The translations under genes were made by a program, and so were the position numbers. Below, one piece after another: positions 14,021-59,715 of a stretch of 64,000 nt of DNA (position 1 is the stretch's first letter; each line of letters starts with the position of its first letter). The notes beneath the pieces were generated by a model. The model searched no databases. It had not been told where the DNA came from and saw nothing but the letters and a program-made list of their open reading frames with translations. This DNA comes from Limanda limanda (Eukaryota; Chordata; Actinopteri; Pleuronectiformes; Pleuronectidae): positions 16,824,007-16,888,006 of the forward strand of contig NC_083637.1 of NCBI RefSeq assembly GCF_963576545.1. The letters are read 5' to 3'.

Positions 14021-14842
14021 TGACAAGCTATGAATTTTGAATGTGTTTTTACACCTGACCCAATTTGTCGATCAGCTCGTTACAGACCAAACATCCATCA
14101 GGGCAGAAGAAACCTGGCCCATGAGAGCGACTCAGCCCGGCAGCACACGTGCATGTTTCCCATTGTGGCAGCTAAGTTAATGTGAAGCTTGAACGAATCA
14201 GTGATTGGCCGTTGAGATTATACAACCACCGGCGATAGAACAGCCGAGGCTCAGAGCATCTCCATGTGCTGTTTATCTGTTGTTTGTTGATTTGTCATTG
14301 CTCTTCCCCTCACAGCTCCGCATGTGTTATAAACACAGGAACACATGTCCTAATGTGTCATTTTCACACAGATCGTCTCTTGTGTCTTTCTTCTTTGATG
14401 ACTCATCCAAATGCTAGATTTTTGTAAAAGCTGTTACCTTGCTGTTAACTGGCATTAAATCAAAATATGATCTTTGTTGCAGTGATTGTGTTGTCATTAA
14501 AACTCTCCATCTTCTTTGTCTCTTTTCTTCAGGAGAAATAGAGTGGACGGTTTGGTAAAAAAGAAGGTTTTGTTACCATGGAAACCACTGCAGTTATCTT
14601 CCCTGTTTTCTATTTATTTATATCTACAGTTTTAGAGATGAACATAACAGTTTTCTAATGAGCAAGTGCGGCAACTAAAACAATGGCCTCCCTCGTCAAT
14701 AACGAACAAAGAGTTATATTTAGCTAATTGAGTGAGGCCAGAAAACAGTGAAAGTCCCAAGAGGCCAAACAACATGTATGTTTCTCTCTGTGTGAATAAA
14801 AGAAAGGACACAATCACATGTGTTCTATGGAAAATATCAACA

Positions 14843-14848
14843 TTTATT
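14843..14848 (-). terminator. Putative poly(A) signal of the minus-strand PDE6 gamma gene
   Basis: AATAAA on the minus strand about 580 bases past the stop codon. It is a plausible 3' end, but other signals cannot be excluded without transcripts. Confidence 0.35.
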
Positions 14849-15426
14849 ATTGTTATGGAGTTGTTCCTCTCTACTGACAGATTAGACAGAGGTGAACTGT
14901 TTCCCCTGGAGGAAAAAATTCACCAAAATAAAATCGGATTTATCTGATTCACAAAATAGAAACCTGTGCATATTGAATCAGCAGCTTTGAGGAGAAGACG
15001 TGGAACAGCGATATCACCATAACAGATACCAAACCCTCTTCTCACATTTACAGAGTACAACATGTTCCGTTTGTCGTTTCTTTCCTCTTGGGAAAGTGCA
15101 AGTCCAGACTTGTCAATAGAATTTGTTTTAAGAGGTAAGAACAGAGAGGAAATAGGGAAAAAGAGAGGTTTGGGGTAAAATAGAAGAGAGGGGGAGATTT
15201 AAGTTGAAGAGGAGGATAGTGAATTGCAGGAAAGGCAAGGGAAAATAAAGTGCATTGGACAAGAGAGAGTGCACGAGTATTTTTTTTTCCAGGTCAAACC
15301 TCTAAATCATGAAGGGCTGCCTCCTCTCTAAAGCTCACAGGTAGTAGATCTTCAGCTGCTTAGACCACAGTAGGAATACATGAGCGACTAAAGTGGCAAA
15401 CAGGGGAAGAGGCTGAGGGGAGAGGT

Positions 15427-15756
15427 CTAAACAATTCCATATTTTGCCAGGTCGCTGAGCTCCATGTCGCCAAAGGCTTCCCATGGGCAAACCACTGTGA
15501 TGTCTGTGCCAAGACCTTCCATGCCGGGGATGTCATCTCCGAATCTGAAGGGTGGAGACAAACAATATGTGATGAGCATTACGTTAACAGCTAAAATGTG
15601 TGCAGGGTTGTTGCCCACTAAGAGAAAGTGTGATAGTAATGTTTCTCACCCCTTCTGGCCTGGTTTAGGGGCCTTGCTCTTGAAGGTGCGCATGGCCCTG
15701 GCCTTGAATTTGGGAGCCTTCTTGTCGGCGGGTGCTGCGACGGCGACGTCTGACAT
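15427..15756 (-). CDS. pde6h: PDE6 inhibitory gamma subunit, copy A (minus strand)
   Basis: Two coding exons, 15756-15650 and 15544-15427, are joined within a glycine codon to give 74 residues. A noncoding first exon ends at 16230, and the acceptor of the coding exon is at 15769-15770. PDE6 gamma subunits hold photoreceptor cGMP phosphodiesterase inactive until transducin-GTP displaces them. The sequence shows the basic central segment ([13 protein letters not shown]), the invariant [17 protein letters not shown] block that contacts transducin, and the inhibitory C-terminus ending YGIV (mammals YGII). It is shorter than human PDE6H (83) and PDE6G (87) because the N-terminus is trimmed. A near twin lies head to head at 19402-19721. 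Linkage to erp27 favours the cone-type PDE6H name, but the rod/cone assignment is inference. Confidence 0.93.
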
Positions 15757-16230
15757 TTTGATTGGTTACTGACATAAGAAAAAGTAGAGAAGAACACAAA
15801 ATGTGAGTTTCCTGCGGATCTTTTAAACCTTCGCAAAGTTCGCAACTTTGCTTCTATTCAATCCCATTTGGGCCTGCTAATTCATATCTTACACTGCAGT
15901 GTCCCTGTTGCAACTTTTTCTAAATATCTTATTTATAACCTTTCATGCAGGTGTCACTGCACTACTTCCCACCGTGATCATATTACCCCCTAAATTGTTT
16001 TTTATCCTCTTCATAAAGCTGATCAACAGCCAGACCAGTAAATAAAGTTTAGACACACAAAGAAAGAGAACCAGTAAAAAGAACCCCTCATTACAAAGCA
16101 CAGATCTCCTTTTCAGCTCAGTCTTGGTAACAACTCTGAAGCCATTTGTCTGAGGCAGCACATGTTGCCCCATCGATAAGAGCTTGAAGCCCCTGGTCAC
16201 CAGCGTAGAGAACTGCAGCGTCAGCTTACC

Positions 16231-16420
16231 TGGTGTTGAGGTCTTGATGCTGATTCTGATGCTGTCTGTTGAGCTTGTCAGTTTGTCCTCTCACTGTTGG
16301 ACCGTCCCTTTTTAAAGACCTGAGGGCTGCTAATCCCCTCAAATGTTTAATCTGCTGTTGCTTTATGTGCCAATTCCAATCGCTCCTCTTCGGTTCCAGA
16401 TTAGCCACAAATAGACAAGA
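16231..16420 (-). promoter_or_regulatory. Promoter and first-exon region of PDE6 gamma copy A
   Basis: Read on the minus strand, this region has CTAATCTG (16397-16404), AGATTAAAC (16345-16353), then TGAGGGGATTAGCAG (16327-16341), a TATA-like TTTAAAAAG (16309-16317) and an untranslated exon ending at a GTAAGC donor (exon end 16230). The GGATTA core is the CRX/OTX photoreceptor homeodomain site. The TGAGGGGATTAGCAG block recurs at the same relative place in the copy B promoter. Confidence 0.6.
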
Positions 16421-16550
16421 TCAAGGATGAGGAGATATAAATAGAAGGTGTATCTTAAGTTGGCAGCGTACTGTCTGTACACTGCCAAAGACATGACTAC
16501 CAATTTAGAGACAAAACAAATATGCTGAATTTACATTTAATGTCTCTTGT

Positions 16551-16930
16551 CTGTCTGTCTGTCTGTCTGTGTCACTATGTTACCCACACATACCACTGCA
16601 TCATCAACACTTTTGTAACGTATTTATAACATATATATCAGTGAAGGGGGCTGTTTTCTCATTACAAATAATTTCAGGTGTAAATCAAGTCAGGTCACTT
16701 TTACTCAACACTGAATATTTAGTATAAAGAAGAGAAGGTGTTGAGAAATAGAATCAAGGGATACAGGCACACTCATGACTGTTACACACACATACAGACA
16801 CACACACACATATATATAAATCTAATCTGACATCTCTATCTATTGAACCTGTCTATATTATACAAAAATCATTGTATCATCATTTTATGATTTCTACATT
16901 TGTTTAACTTTATTATTATTATTATTATAA
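16551..16930. repeat. Short microsatellites between the PDE6 gamma genes
   Basis: A CTGT tetranucleotide run (about 16551-16570), a short CA run (about 16797-16811) and a TTA/ATT run (about 16911-16928). They occupy the 1.7-kb space between the two divergent promoters. Nothing else was recognised in that space. Confidence 0.7.
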
Positions 16931-17954
16931 ATTAATGACCAACTACAACAAATGAATAAAATCATTTTCTAATTTCTCAGGATTCTAGTCCCCTACATAC
17001 TTCTTTGATTTTACTGAAGCCTCCTCCTCTACTACATTTAATAAAGTCCCCATCTAATGATGTGGAATATCTAGCTTTGAGTTCTATACATGCAGCATAC
17101 AGGTTATTTACGGTCATGAAAAAGCTGACACATCGGTTTGAAATAGCCTACTTGGCTTGGATGACCTGTGACCTCATCCCTGTGTTCAGACATGAGAGAG
17201 GGTTAAAGGAACGTGAGAAACTCGAAGAGCGGATTAGAAACCTTTAAGAGACCGAAGAGCGGGATGTACTGTCGCCTCATCTGAAAACAAACGTGACCTG
17301 ATGGCATCTGCATCGAGAACTGAAGCATGTGATGTATGAGAGAGGCTCCGTTTAGCTCATCGCTGACAAATAAAGATCACTTCACCCTTTAGCTCTTGAT
17401 CCCTCATCAAATGGCAGCGACTGAGGGGGAGAGACAGAAACAATCTAAAACAATTTACTTCAACGATAATGTCACATGAAAGTTGGAATCAGAGGGAAAT
17501 AGAAATAAAAGAAAATCCACACCAGTAATTTATTAAATGGTGTGTATTAAAATATTAATCCATGATCTTTATATTTTGTGATACATTTTTGTAATTCAAA
17601 CTCGTTCTCTTTCTTTTTCCTGAGCTTTCATTTTTTCTATCAGATGATGAAGATATTAAGATGTGGATGAAACTCTGCAAAAGCTAATGTTAAAATTAAG
17701 GGTTTCAGGATCAGGAATGACCTTTCGTGTCCCAGTTTGTGTTTTAAAACTGTGAAATGTATTCTCATTGCAGATTAATATATCATCTTACAGCTATAAT
17801 ACATGAATATATTATTACTGTACAATAACATCATTCTACAAGAACATATTCCGAGAAGAATCAGGCTCTATTTTGTTTTTCTCAGAGCTGCATCATTATG
17901 TAAGGTAAACGTCTTAGCATGTCATGATGCATAACAGTGGAATCCTGACCCCCC

Positions 17955-18141
17955 TACTTAATCTCATGGGGCAAAGTGGCCAATTAGAGGAGGGGCAGTA
18001 AGAAAAAAAGAAGAAATGTATGGATGAGCATGTGAGGGGGATTAGCAGGGGGGCATATAAGAAGAAGCAGCACAAACAGCAGAAACATTCAAACTGATCA
18101 GAGACTTTGGACAGAAGCCATTAGCGTGACTGCGACAACAG
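17955..18141 (+). promoter_or_regulatory. Promoter and first exon of PDE6 gamma copy B
   Basis: On the plus strand there is TTAATCTC (17958-17965), CAATTAG (about 17981), then TGAGGGGGATTAGCAG (18033-18048) and a canonical TATA box TATAAGAA (18056-18063). An untranslated exon starts near 18085 and ends at 18141 before a GTAGGA donor. The order and spacing (GATTA element about 8-11 bases before the TATA) mirror copy A. CRX/OTX binding is inferred from the GGATTA core. Confidence 0.65.
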
Positions 18142-19401
18142 GTAGGATCACACTCTGACCTTCACTGAGCTCTGGCCAACTTTCAAATCTACAATTACAC
18201 TCGGAGCGTAAATGAGTCTGCAGGACTAGATGCAGTGAGAACCATTGAAGAGCTATTGCTGTGCTAGAGCTCTAAAAATATTTAAAGAGGAGGACGCCTG
18301 TATTTGCGTGAACTGCTCAAAGAGGTCTAAGACTATTTCTTTAGCCTTTTATCCTGCTTCTAAATTCATACTTTGTAGTAGCTTTACACATTGCATCTTT
18401 GTTTATTGTCTTGTTTAACTCTCATAGAACTTTGTAAATATTGTTTTTAAAAGTGTTATTTGGGCAACATTTACCTAATTCATTACTTACTTTTACTTTG
18501 AAGCGCCATTGAGGTCACTTCCTTTATTATCTGCATTGAAATAATGTGGTTTAGAAATTCTGATAGAAAATTCTTACCTTTGATTTTGGTTATTTCAATT
18601 TCATCTAGTTTGCATTTTCAGCTTAATGTGTGAATACGATCAAACAATTACGGATTTGTTCATCATATTTACATCCATTTGTTAAAAAGTGTGTTTTGCA
18701 GAAATGTGTTGAAATTCAATTTCAGTCTTTTTCCAATGGGAAAAGACACAGATGGTATTAAATCATTAACACAGGCAATGTCAGTGGAGGCATATGTGAT
18801 AGCAATAAATAAACTCTTTATTACTAGGACTTGATCTCTGACATGTAGATTAGAAAAAAATCTAATTTAATTATCTTTAGAGTACAGATACAAAAAATCC
18901 CAAGGATGTATCATTTAAAGGGTAATTGATAAATCTGATTTCACATGTTACCTTATTAAGAGTAAACATCAGGATCACCACAGAAGATGCTGATCTTCTC
19001 TCTAAGGCACCACAGTCAGCAGAGGTCAAAAAGAGTTGGGATTGAAAATAAGTTGTACAGGACACTTACAGTTCATAATTCACAAGGTACAGCATGTGTG
19101 CGGACTTCAGTCTAACTGTGGAATTAGGTGAATTGAGTTAACCTGCAGGTCTCAAGAAGAACCAGTCTGTAACTTGGCCAGGAGTAATCTTTAAAGCCAA
19201 GGTGTAAAAATAGACAAAGCTGTTTGTGTAACTGCGTCTTAATGAGCTGCGCAACAGCTTTGGTCTAAAATGCGACCTCACCTGTGCGTGTTGTACCAGC
19301 TAAGAGGAGCAGAGGGGGCTTAGAGGAGAGAGTGAGGGTCTTACACATGGAGATTAACAAGATTACTTGTTACTCTAATCTTTCTCTCAGAGCATAAAGA
19401 A

Positions 19402-19721
19402 ATGGCAGACACAGACGTTGCAGCTCCCGCCGACAAGAAGGCCCCCCCCAAGTTCAAGCAGAGGACCGCTCGCACCTTCAAGAGCAAGGCCCCTAAGCCA
19501 GGCCAGAAGGGGTAAGTAAAGGATAGGAGTATTTCTTCAAACCAAAGGTCAGGTGAATCATTACTAGGAAATTAAAATGTGTCTTGGATTTTTTTCTTTT
19601 CAGATTCGGAGACGACATCCCCGGCATGGAGGGTCTCGGCACAGACATCACCGTGGTGTGCCCATGGGAAGCCTTTGGCGACATGGAGCTCAGCGACCTG
19701 GCAAAATATGGAATCGTCTAG
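19402..19721 (+). CDS. pde6h: PDE6 inhibitory gamma subunit, copy B (plus strand)
   Basis: Coding exons 19402-19511 and 19604-19721 give 75 residues, starting [20 protein letters not shown]. The intron interrupts the same glycine codon as in copy A. The last 52 residues are identical to copy A, including [17 protein letters not shown] and the YGIV end; differences are confined to the N-terminal third. The basic segment [13 protein letters not shown] is closer to mammalian PDE6G/H than that of copy A. The mammalian TPRK phosphorylation motif is missing, replaced by ADKKAPP. Role as for copy A: inhibitor of the photoreceptor phosphodiesterase and partner of transducin and RGS9. Which copy serves rods or cones cannot be told from sequence. 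Confidence 0.94.
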
Positions 19722-20145
19722 AATCCCTTCTGCGTCTACTTTACCTCCCTGCATATTCCTTCCCCCAGTTTTCCTCACTTACCCTCCTCTTCTTCCTCCC
19801 CTCCTAAAGTACCTGATCTGATGTTTGTCATTGAGTTAGGCCCACTGATCTAAAAACATGGCAACATGTAATTATAAGATTATATGTTATAATTATTTAC
19901 ACACCAAGCGGTCTGTGCTTCAACCAAAGTCTCTAAACTTCTTTCCCTGATATTTTTGCACTTGGCTTGTGCAAGCCTGAGAGACAATGGACCAAATCTG
20001 TTGTAAGCAGGTATAATTGCACGGCTGATCCTCTCTCCTGCCTTTTCCGATCCACGACCCTCCTTAATGTACAGCTGTTTATGAAAGATATATTTAGATT
20101 TTGATGAGCTATGAATGTAAATGTATTCAGCTGAATAGAACTGTC

Positions 20146-20151
20146 AATAAA
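20146..20151 (+). terminator. Poly(A) signal of PDE6 gamma copy B
   Basis: AATAAA lies about 425 bases after the stop codon and is followed within 30 bases by a GT-rich stretch (TGTCTTCTCTGCTTGTT), as expected of a cleavage site downstream element. Confidence 0.6.
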
Positions 20152-20239
20152 TAGTTTCCCCTAAGAAATGTCTTCTCTGCTTGTTCCCATATACATTAAT
20201 GGTGGGCAATTATTGAAAGAATCACTATCTGCATTATTA

Positions 20240-20400
20240 AAGCTACAATTAACATGTATGCCACTTTGGTACAGACTGTATTAGCTCAACAACTACTGGA
20301 TGTATTTCAGACATTACATTCTACTGACTCTGGAGATCTCTTGGGTTTTCCTCTAGTGCCACCATGAGGTTGAAAAGTGTGATTGAATCTTGATTTAAAA
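20240..20400 (+). mobile_element. Fragment of a common teleost interspersed repeat
   Basis: Blocks TTTGGTACAGAC, ACTACTGGATGTATTTCAGA, CTACTGACTCTGGAGATC and CTAGTGCCACCATGAGGTTG occur in order. This is a pattern I know from many fish genomes, but I cannot name the family with certainty. It is degraded and noncoding. Confidence 0.5.
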
Positions 20401-23390
20401 CTTATGGATGGAAATTCTGGCTATTCTGGCACTGATCTCCTCACATTTAATATAATTTTCAACATATTTCAAATTATTAATTTATAATTACGTTTCAGAC
20501 CATAATACTAAAACTGCTGCCACTGCCACCAGCCTTGATGGTAGCTGCACTTCCTTATATTTAGTAGTATAAAATGTTAATCGATTTCCGCTTATATGTG
20601 GAAGTGTGTGTGTGTAACTTTGGGTTGGGGGGTTGAGGTCAAATGACAGTCAAATACTTTGGATATTTCCTGAATTATTTTTTACCGATGACTAATGGTT
20701 TAATAATCCCTGAATACGTCACACTTGCTAGATATGCAACTGGCTAAAATGAGACTGGGGCGAATAAGGGTTTTCCTACCAAATGAATTGAATCAAGGAG
20801 ACAAACCACTTCTTTACATTTTAGGACCGACAATAGTTTTCATTCAGTGGCGCTATGATTATTTTGGGGTGGGCTGTACAGACGGGTATGATTATGGTGA
20901 AATTGCTGGAGTTACAGACCAAAACGCATTAAAAGGAGAATTAATGTTGAACTTGCATTTATCAGATGACCTGATAAATTTACCAGGGTGACACTAGGTC
21001 AGTAATGTTTCTCACGTCCACCGGCCAAGTGGCTTTGCAGGGTTAAAAAACAACTACTTTGACTTAACCTTTCAGTGAAGTAAAGTGCAGGAACTGTAGC
21101 AGGAGCATTGAAGCTGCGTCTCAGGTCAAAAAAAACCAAACACTTAACATGGAGACATCAAGAGTTACAGATCTAAAAAAAATTGAGGGTCTGGGAATTT
21201 TCCTGATGACGCCAAAAGTTTGACAGTCTCTTAGGTAAGAGATTGCCAAAAACAGGCGAAAGACGACAGGCATACAATAGATTGCTTACTCTCTTCATAG
21301 TTTAGCGTAAAGTCAAAAGTAGTTTTCAGCACTAACCTCTTTGCATGTGAGAATCTGAAAAAATATGCTCCCTATTTTGTGAAATAAATACAACACCAAA
21401 AGAAGAGAACCTGGAAACTGGTTCACAACAATACATTTTTATATAAAACATTTTATATAGACATTCAATAACAAAAAAACATAATGGCAGTCAAGGTGGG
21501 GATATAGACATGACAGAGGAAGAGGACTGGTCATTGAAACCATAACAACTATGAAGAATGGCCACATAGTTTTACTATAATACAGTGGCAATGAAACCAC
21601 AACAGGAAAATGATCTTTGTGCGGCAGCCATTTTGTTTGTCAGCAGGACTTCTTCACTGTACTGTTGTGTCGAACTAGCTTCGAACCGCTAGCTGCCTGT
21701 CACTCTCCACAGAGTTTATGGGTAAAGAACACAACTGGGCTCGGCTGCTCAGGTGTCAAATATGAAAGACAAGATTCATGCAAAACTATTTAGTTTTTTT
21801 TTTAAACTTGACAAGACTCACTCATGCTGGTTTGTCCATGCCTACAGGGGCTCCAAAAGTCTGACTGTGTAACACTTCTCAAGCTTGGACCCAGAACGTG
21901 CTAGGGACTGTTGGGTAGCATCTTTGGCTAGGTTCTTTTTTTGTTTTTTTCTTAGTCCAGAGCGCATTCTATATCAATGGAGATATTTTTTAAAAAGAAA
22001 TGTTAACTGAAAAAAATCCAACAGCAGTACAATTGATAGAAAAAGCAACTTATTGACCTGCAGGTTTTTCCATAAGTGTAAAAAAAACATTCAATTTTTT
22101 TTACAATTTTGGAATATTTAAAAGGACCAGTGTGGGATTTGGATGTATTGACATTTAAATTTAATATAACATAATAATCATAAATATGTTTTCATTCGTG
22201 TATAATCACCTCAAACTTTCATTCCTGATTTCACCTTAAAATGAGCAATTCATATGTACACAGATAGTGTCCTCTTTCACTAAACCCACCACATTGCACT
22301 GCCTTGTTTCTACAGAAGCCCAGAGTGGACAAACCAATTCCCGGCTCGAGAGAGGGCCTTTCACCTATATACTCTACCTGAAGGCCACCATAGGTTCTGC
22401 TCAAGGTTTTGAAACACAGGGGTGACAGGAGGGGTTGCAATGACCAACCTCACCACTAGATTTCACTAAATCACACACACTGGCTCTTTAACCTGCATAT
22501 GGCCGAAGACAACACTTTCAAGCATTTTACTGGAAATCTTAAAATAAAATCTGGAGCGACCACAATGGTCAAACTGACAGATTTTACCACTGAAATGTAA
22601 GGAGTTTGCATTACAAAAATGAATATTTAAAAAACTGGGGAAAAAAGGAAAGCAGTTGGTTTTTACCAAAGTGCTACAGGCCTATTTCTTCCAAATGTCT
22701 CAGTCACCTGCAAAATACGGACATGGAAAGAAAAAATACCAGCCTTTCCTGCATATTTTGAAATATAATTAAATGTCATGCTAGCAAAATCCTATAATCA
22801 ACCAAAAACAAAACAAAAACAAATTCAAACACCAGCCCAGATCGACTGAATATTTAACTAAGAGGAGGAAAAAAGGTGTGGTAATGTTACAAGCATACCT
22901 GAAGTCTGTCACTACTCAGGTACACTCTCAGCTCGAGGCCTTGCAACTTACTGAAGAACAATTAAAGATATAAAAAATGAAAATATGAAAGAAAGCAAAT
23001 AAAGACAGCAATAGGTTTATCAAGGATTATGATAACAATAATAAAGATTATATATTTATACATACGGCAGAAAAATGTGCTTCCTACAAATCTTTGGAAC
23101 AAAAACAAAAGCCAAAAAAACAGCCACATTTTGGAAACACAACAGTATAGAAATATGCACAATAGTAAGGTGTTTTGCATTTAAATATTTTCTATTCACT
23201 TGCCGGCAGAATCTCTCTCTTGCTCAGTACTTGTCGCTGGCAGCGTCGCGAACACAACTACCAACTAAAGTAGGTTTCAGGAAGACTCATTCAATGTTGG
23301 AATCTGCTCTAGAAAAGATGGAGCATGAAGGGAAATATCAAAATAATAAATCTCCACAAATGCTTAAACCCCAGGGTTTTGGATGGAGGA
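20400..23390. other. Intergenic or distal rbfox2 3' region
   Basis: No coding exon was recognised on either strand. It contains one nonautonomous transposon (22117-22491). Part of the right end may be distal rbfox2 3' UTR, since RBFOX 3' UTRs are often long, but the end of that transcript cannot be fixed from sequence. Confidence 0.45.
22117..22491. mobile_element. Nonautonomous DNA transposon (MITE-like) with terminal inverted repeats
   Basis: The left end AAAAGGACCAGTGTGGGATT (from 22119) is answered by the right end ATCACACACACTGGCTCTTT. Reverse-complemented, the right end reads AAAGAGCCAGTGTGTGTGAT. The two ends match over about 20 bases with small gaps. The body of about 330 bases has no frame. 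The ends resemble a family widespread in teleosts whose ends read AAAGG-CAGTGTG-AGGATTT. Its superfamily was not determined. Confidence 0.7.
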
Positions 23391-23394
23391 TGGA

Positions 23395-23400
23395 TTTATT
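23395..23400 (-). terminator. rbfox2: Possible rbfox2 poly(A) signal
   Basis: AATAAA on the minus strand about 1.15 kb after the rbfox2 stop codon. It would give a medium-length 3' UTR. Longer forms are possible. Confidence 0.3.
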
Positions 23401-24548
23401 CTAAAAGAAATACTAAACGAGCAAATGTGTTTTTTTTTTCTTCAGTTTAGTGTTACACTTCCTGTAGTGTTGAGTTGTTGCTGCAAACAGAGCGTAGTGA
23501 AATCCTGTGATTGAGGGATGAAGTGAGACTATAGTTGTGTCATTTTGACAAAAGGTGGTATATTACTTTAATAGAGGTTCATTTTCTGATTTCACTCTAA
23601 TCTACATGTCCCATAACAGCAGTGGCTGCTGTGTGTCTGAGTCAAACAAAAATAATGCTTTCGTAAGAATAATAATTACAATAATAATAATAATAATTTG
23701 GTAACTTTTCTTTTCTAAACTAATTGCATATCATAATATTTTTTTTTAAGTTTAAAGGTTCACCGTTTTCCACATACTAAGAAAACTTGAGGTAAGGAAG
23801 AGTTTTGATAACCTTCCCTCCTTCTGCTTTCGGACGTGATCTCTGTAGCATTATAAATATTCGCATCATCTCTGCATGCCGCCATCTTTCAACTCTCCCT
23901 CCTACCAGAACACAACAAGGAGGGAAATTCTCTCTCGTTACTTTCCGCCCACGTTAAAGAGAACTCATCAGTGGGTGTTTTATTGTTATAGTGACTCATC
24001 ATTTTGCTTAGAAATCTGTGTTTGGATGCTCGGTCGCTGCTCCTCCCTCCTCCCTACTGCCGTAACATTTTGTGGACACCTCGCTCTCGTGCTTCCCTCT
24101 CCTTAAATGCCGAGGGTGTGCAGGCCTCAGTGCTCGGCCTGTTCGCCTTACATGGTCGACAGCTGTTTAAATGTCAGTTATCCACATACAGCCTTTGGAA
24201 GAACGCCTGGGCTCCATCTCGAGTCTTGTGCTGCTGAGTGCGGAGGGAATAAGAAGGGGACTATAATACAGCCGTGCAATAGGGAAGGTGGCCAAGTCTT
24301 TTTTTTCATCTTTTTTTTTTTTTTTTTTTATGTAAAGGCCATCCATCAGTCTTTCATACAGCATTCCTCTATTTCTGTAGTAGCATATATAAGAAAACGT
24401 GGGACCGCTCTGGGTTGGGATCTGAAATTTCTTTGCTGTGGTTGGTTCCACGCTTTAAAACTGGATGCAGTCCTCCTCCACGACAACAGAGGGAGCTCTT
24501 TTAGAGTAATTCAATGGAAGAAAGGAGCTCCTGGGAAATGTAGTGTCC

Positions 24549-58620
<34,072 letters not shown>

Positions 58621-59715
58621 TCTGTGAACGCACAACCAGGCCGCCATGAGTACACGCAGTGGTGCCGCAGTGCTTCCATACATTTCACTCACTGTGTGTG
58701 TGTGTTTGTGTGTGTGTGTATGTATGGAGGCCTTGAGAGACCATGCTCACACTCTTCCTCCTTTAAACCTTGACATAAAACCATCATCTTCACTAGTGGT
58801 GCACAATTCTGCAGAAAAACATTTAAATTGTACATGTTTCTATTCTGCTAAAAGGGCCCTTTTTATTTCCTCTGCTGAAGGGAACGGGTGTACCATGACG
58901 TCCGGCCCCTGCAACATTTCATTCCTAACTCATTACACAACCAGCACACACAGGCCAAGGTCTCCTCTCTCACACACAAGCCCAGCTGTGAGTCATGCAG
59001 CATGCAGCAGCAGCCGTATGTTCCTCTGGCATTTTTATTGCTTGGATGACACCCAGTGGTCAGGAGCCACCAGGAGAGGCAGCGCGACTTCAAAAGGCAA
59101 TTTGCTGCAGCTAATTACAATACAAGCTAAAACTGATTTTTTTTTTTTTTTTTTTTCCAAATCCTAATCCTGACTTGTAAGGATTTAAATGGGATGGCTG
59201 CCATCCCCCCATTTCCTTTCTTAAAGCGATAGTTCATCTTTTCAGAATTATGAGTCCTCGCCGAGAGTTAAGAAAATCAGTAGAAGACTGGAAACTGAAA
59301 CGGCCTTCCAGATCCCTTACAGCACAGACCTAATTAAGTCTTTAAAGGACTTGCAAATGTCCCCACTGTGGGACTTATAAAAGATTATCTTATCTTAACT
59401 AGGCTGCCTGGTACAGTACAAGACCTCAGGGAGTCCACCCAGCAAACAACTAGTCCTGCACAGAACCCGATTTACCTGCATTGACCACATAATCATTTAA
59501 TTTAATGTTTAATAAAATGGGTTGATAAAATCAGTAGTTTACTAGAAACAGGAGCAAAAACTACCGGATCCTCTAAGGCTAAGGCCTAACTAAAAACAGT
59601 TTTTTTTAACCATGTAAAGTCTTTACTGGGTTGTCTGGCACAATGAGGGCAGGGCCTCAGGAAGTCACTACGCCCAGCCAACAAGTAGTGCATCCACTGG
59701 ACTGGAATCTTTGAT

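Larger units (their letters stand above)
7000..14800. other. Intergenic region between erp27 and the PDE6 gamma pair
   Basis: I found no coding exon with family similarity in this 7.8 kb on either strand. It is AT-rich with scattered short open frames that have no conserved signature. Recognisable contents are a possible retroposon tail (12270-12402), a GA microsatellite (12584-12623) and a degraded nonautonomous transposon (about 13675-14020). In mammals ARHGDIB lies between ERP27 and PDE6H; no ARHGDIB-like exon was recognised here. Confidence 0.55.

Noticed and set aside
7000..14800. Search for ARHGDIB, expected between ERP27 and PDE6H from mammalian synteny
   Set aside because: No exon resembling a Rho GDP-dissociation inhibitor was seen on either strand.
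15464..15772. Plus-strand frame of 102 codons over PDE6 gamma copy A, similar to a minus-strand frame over copy B
   Set aside because: Both are antisense shadows of the real PDE6 gamma exons. Their mutual similarity comes from the duplicated gene.
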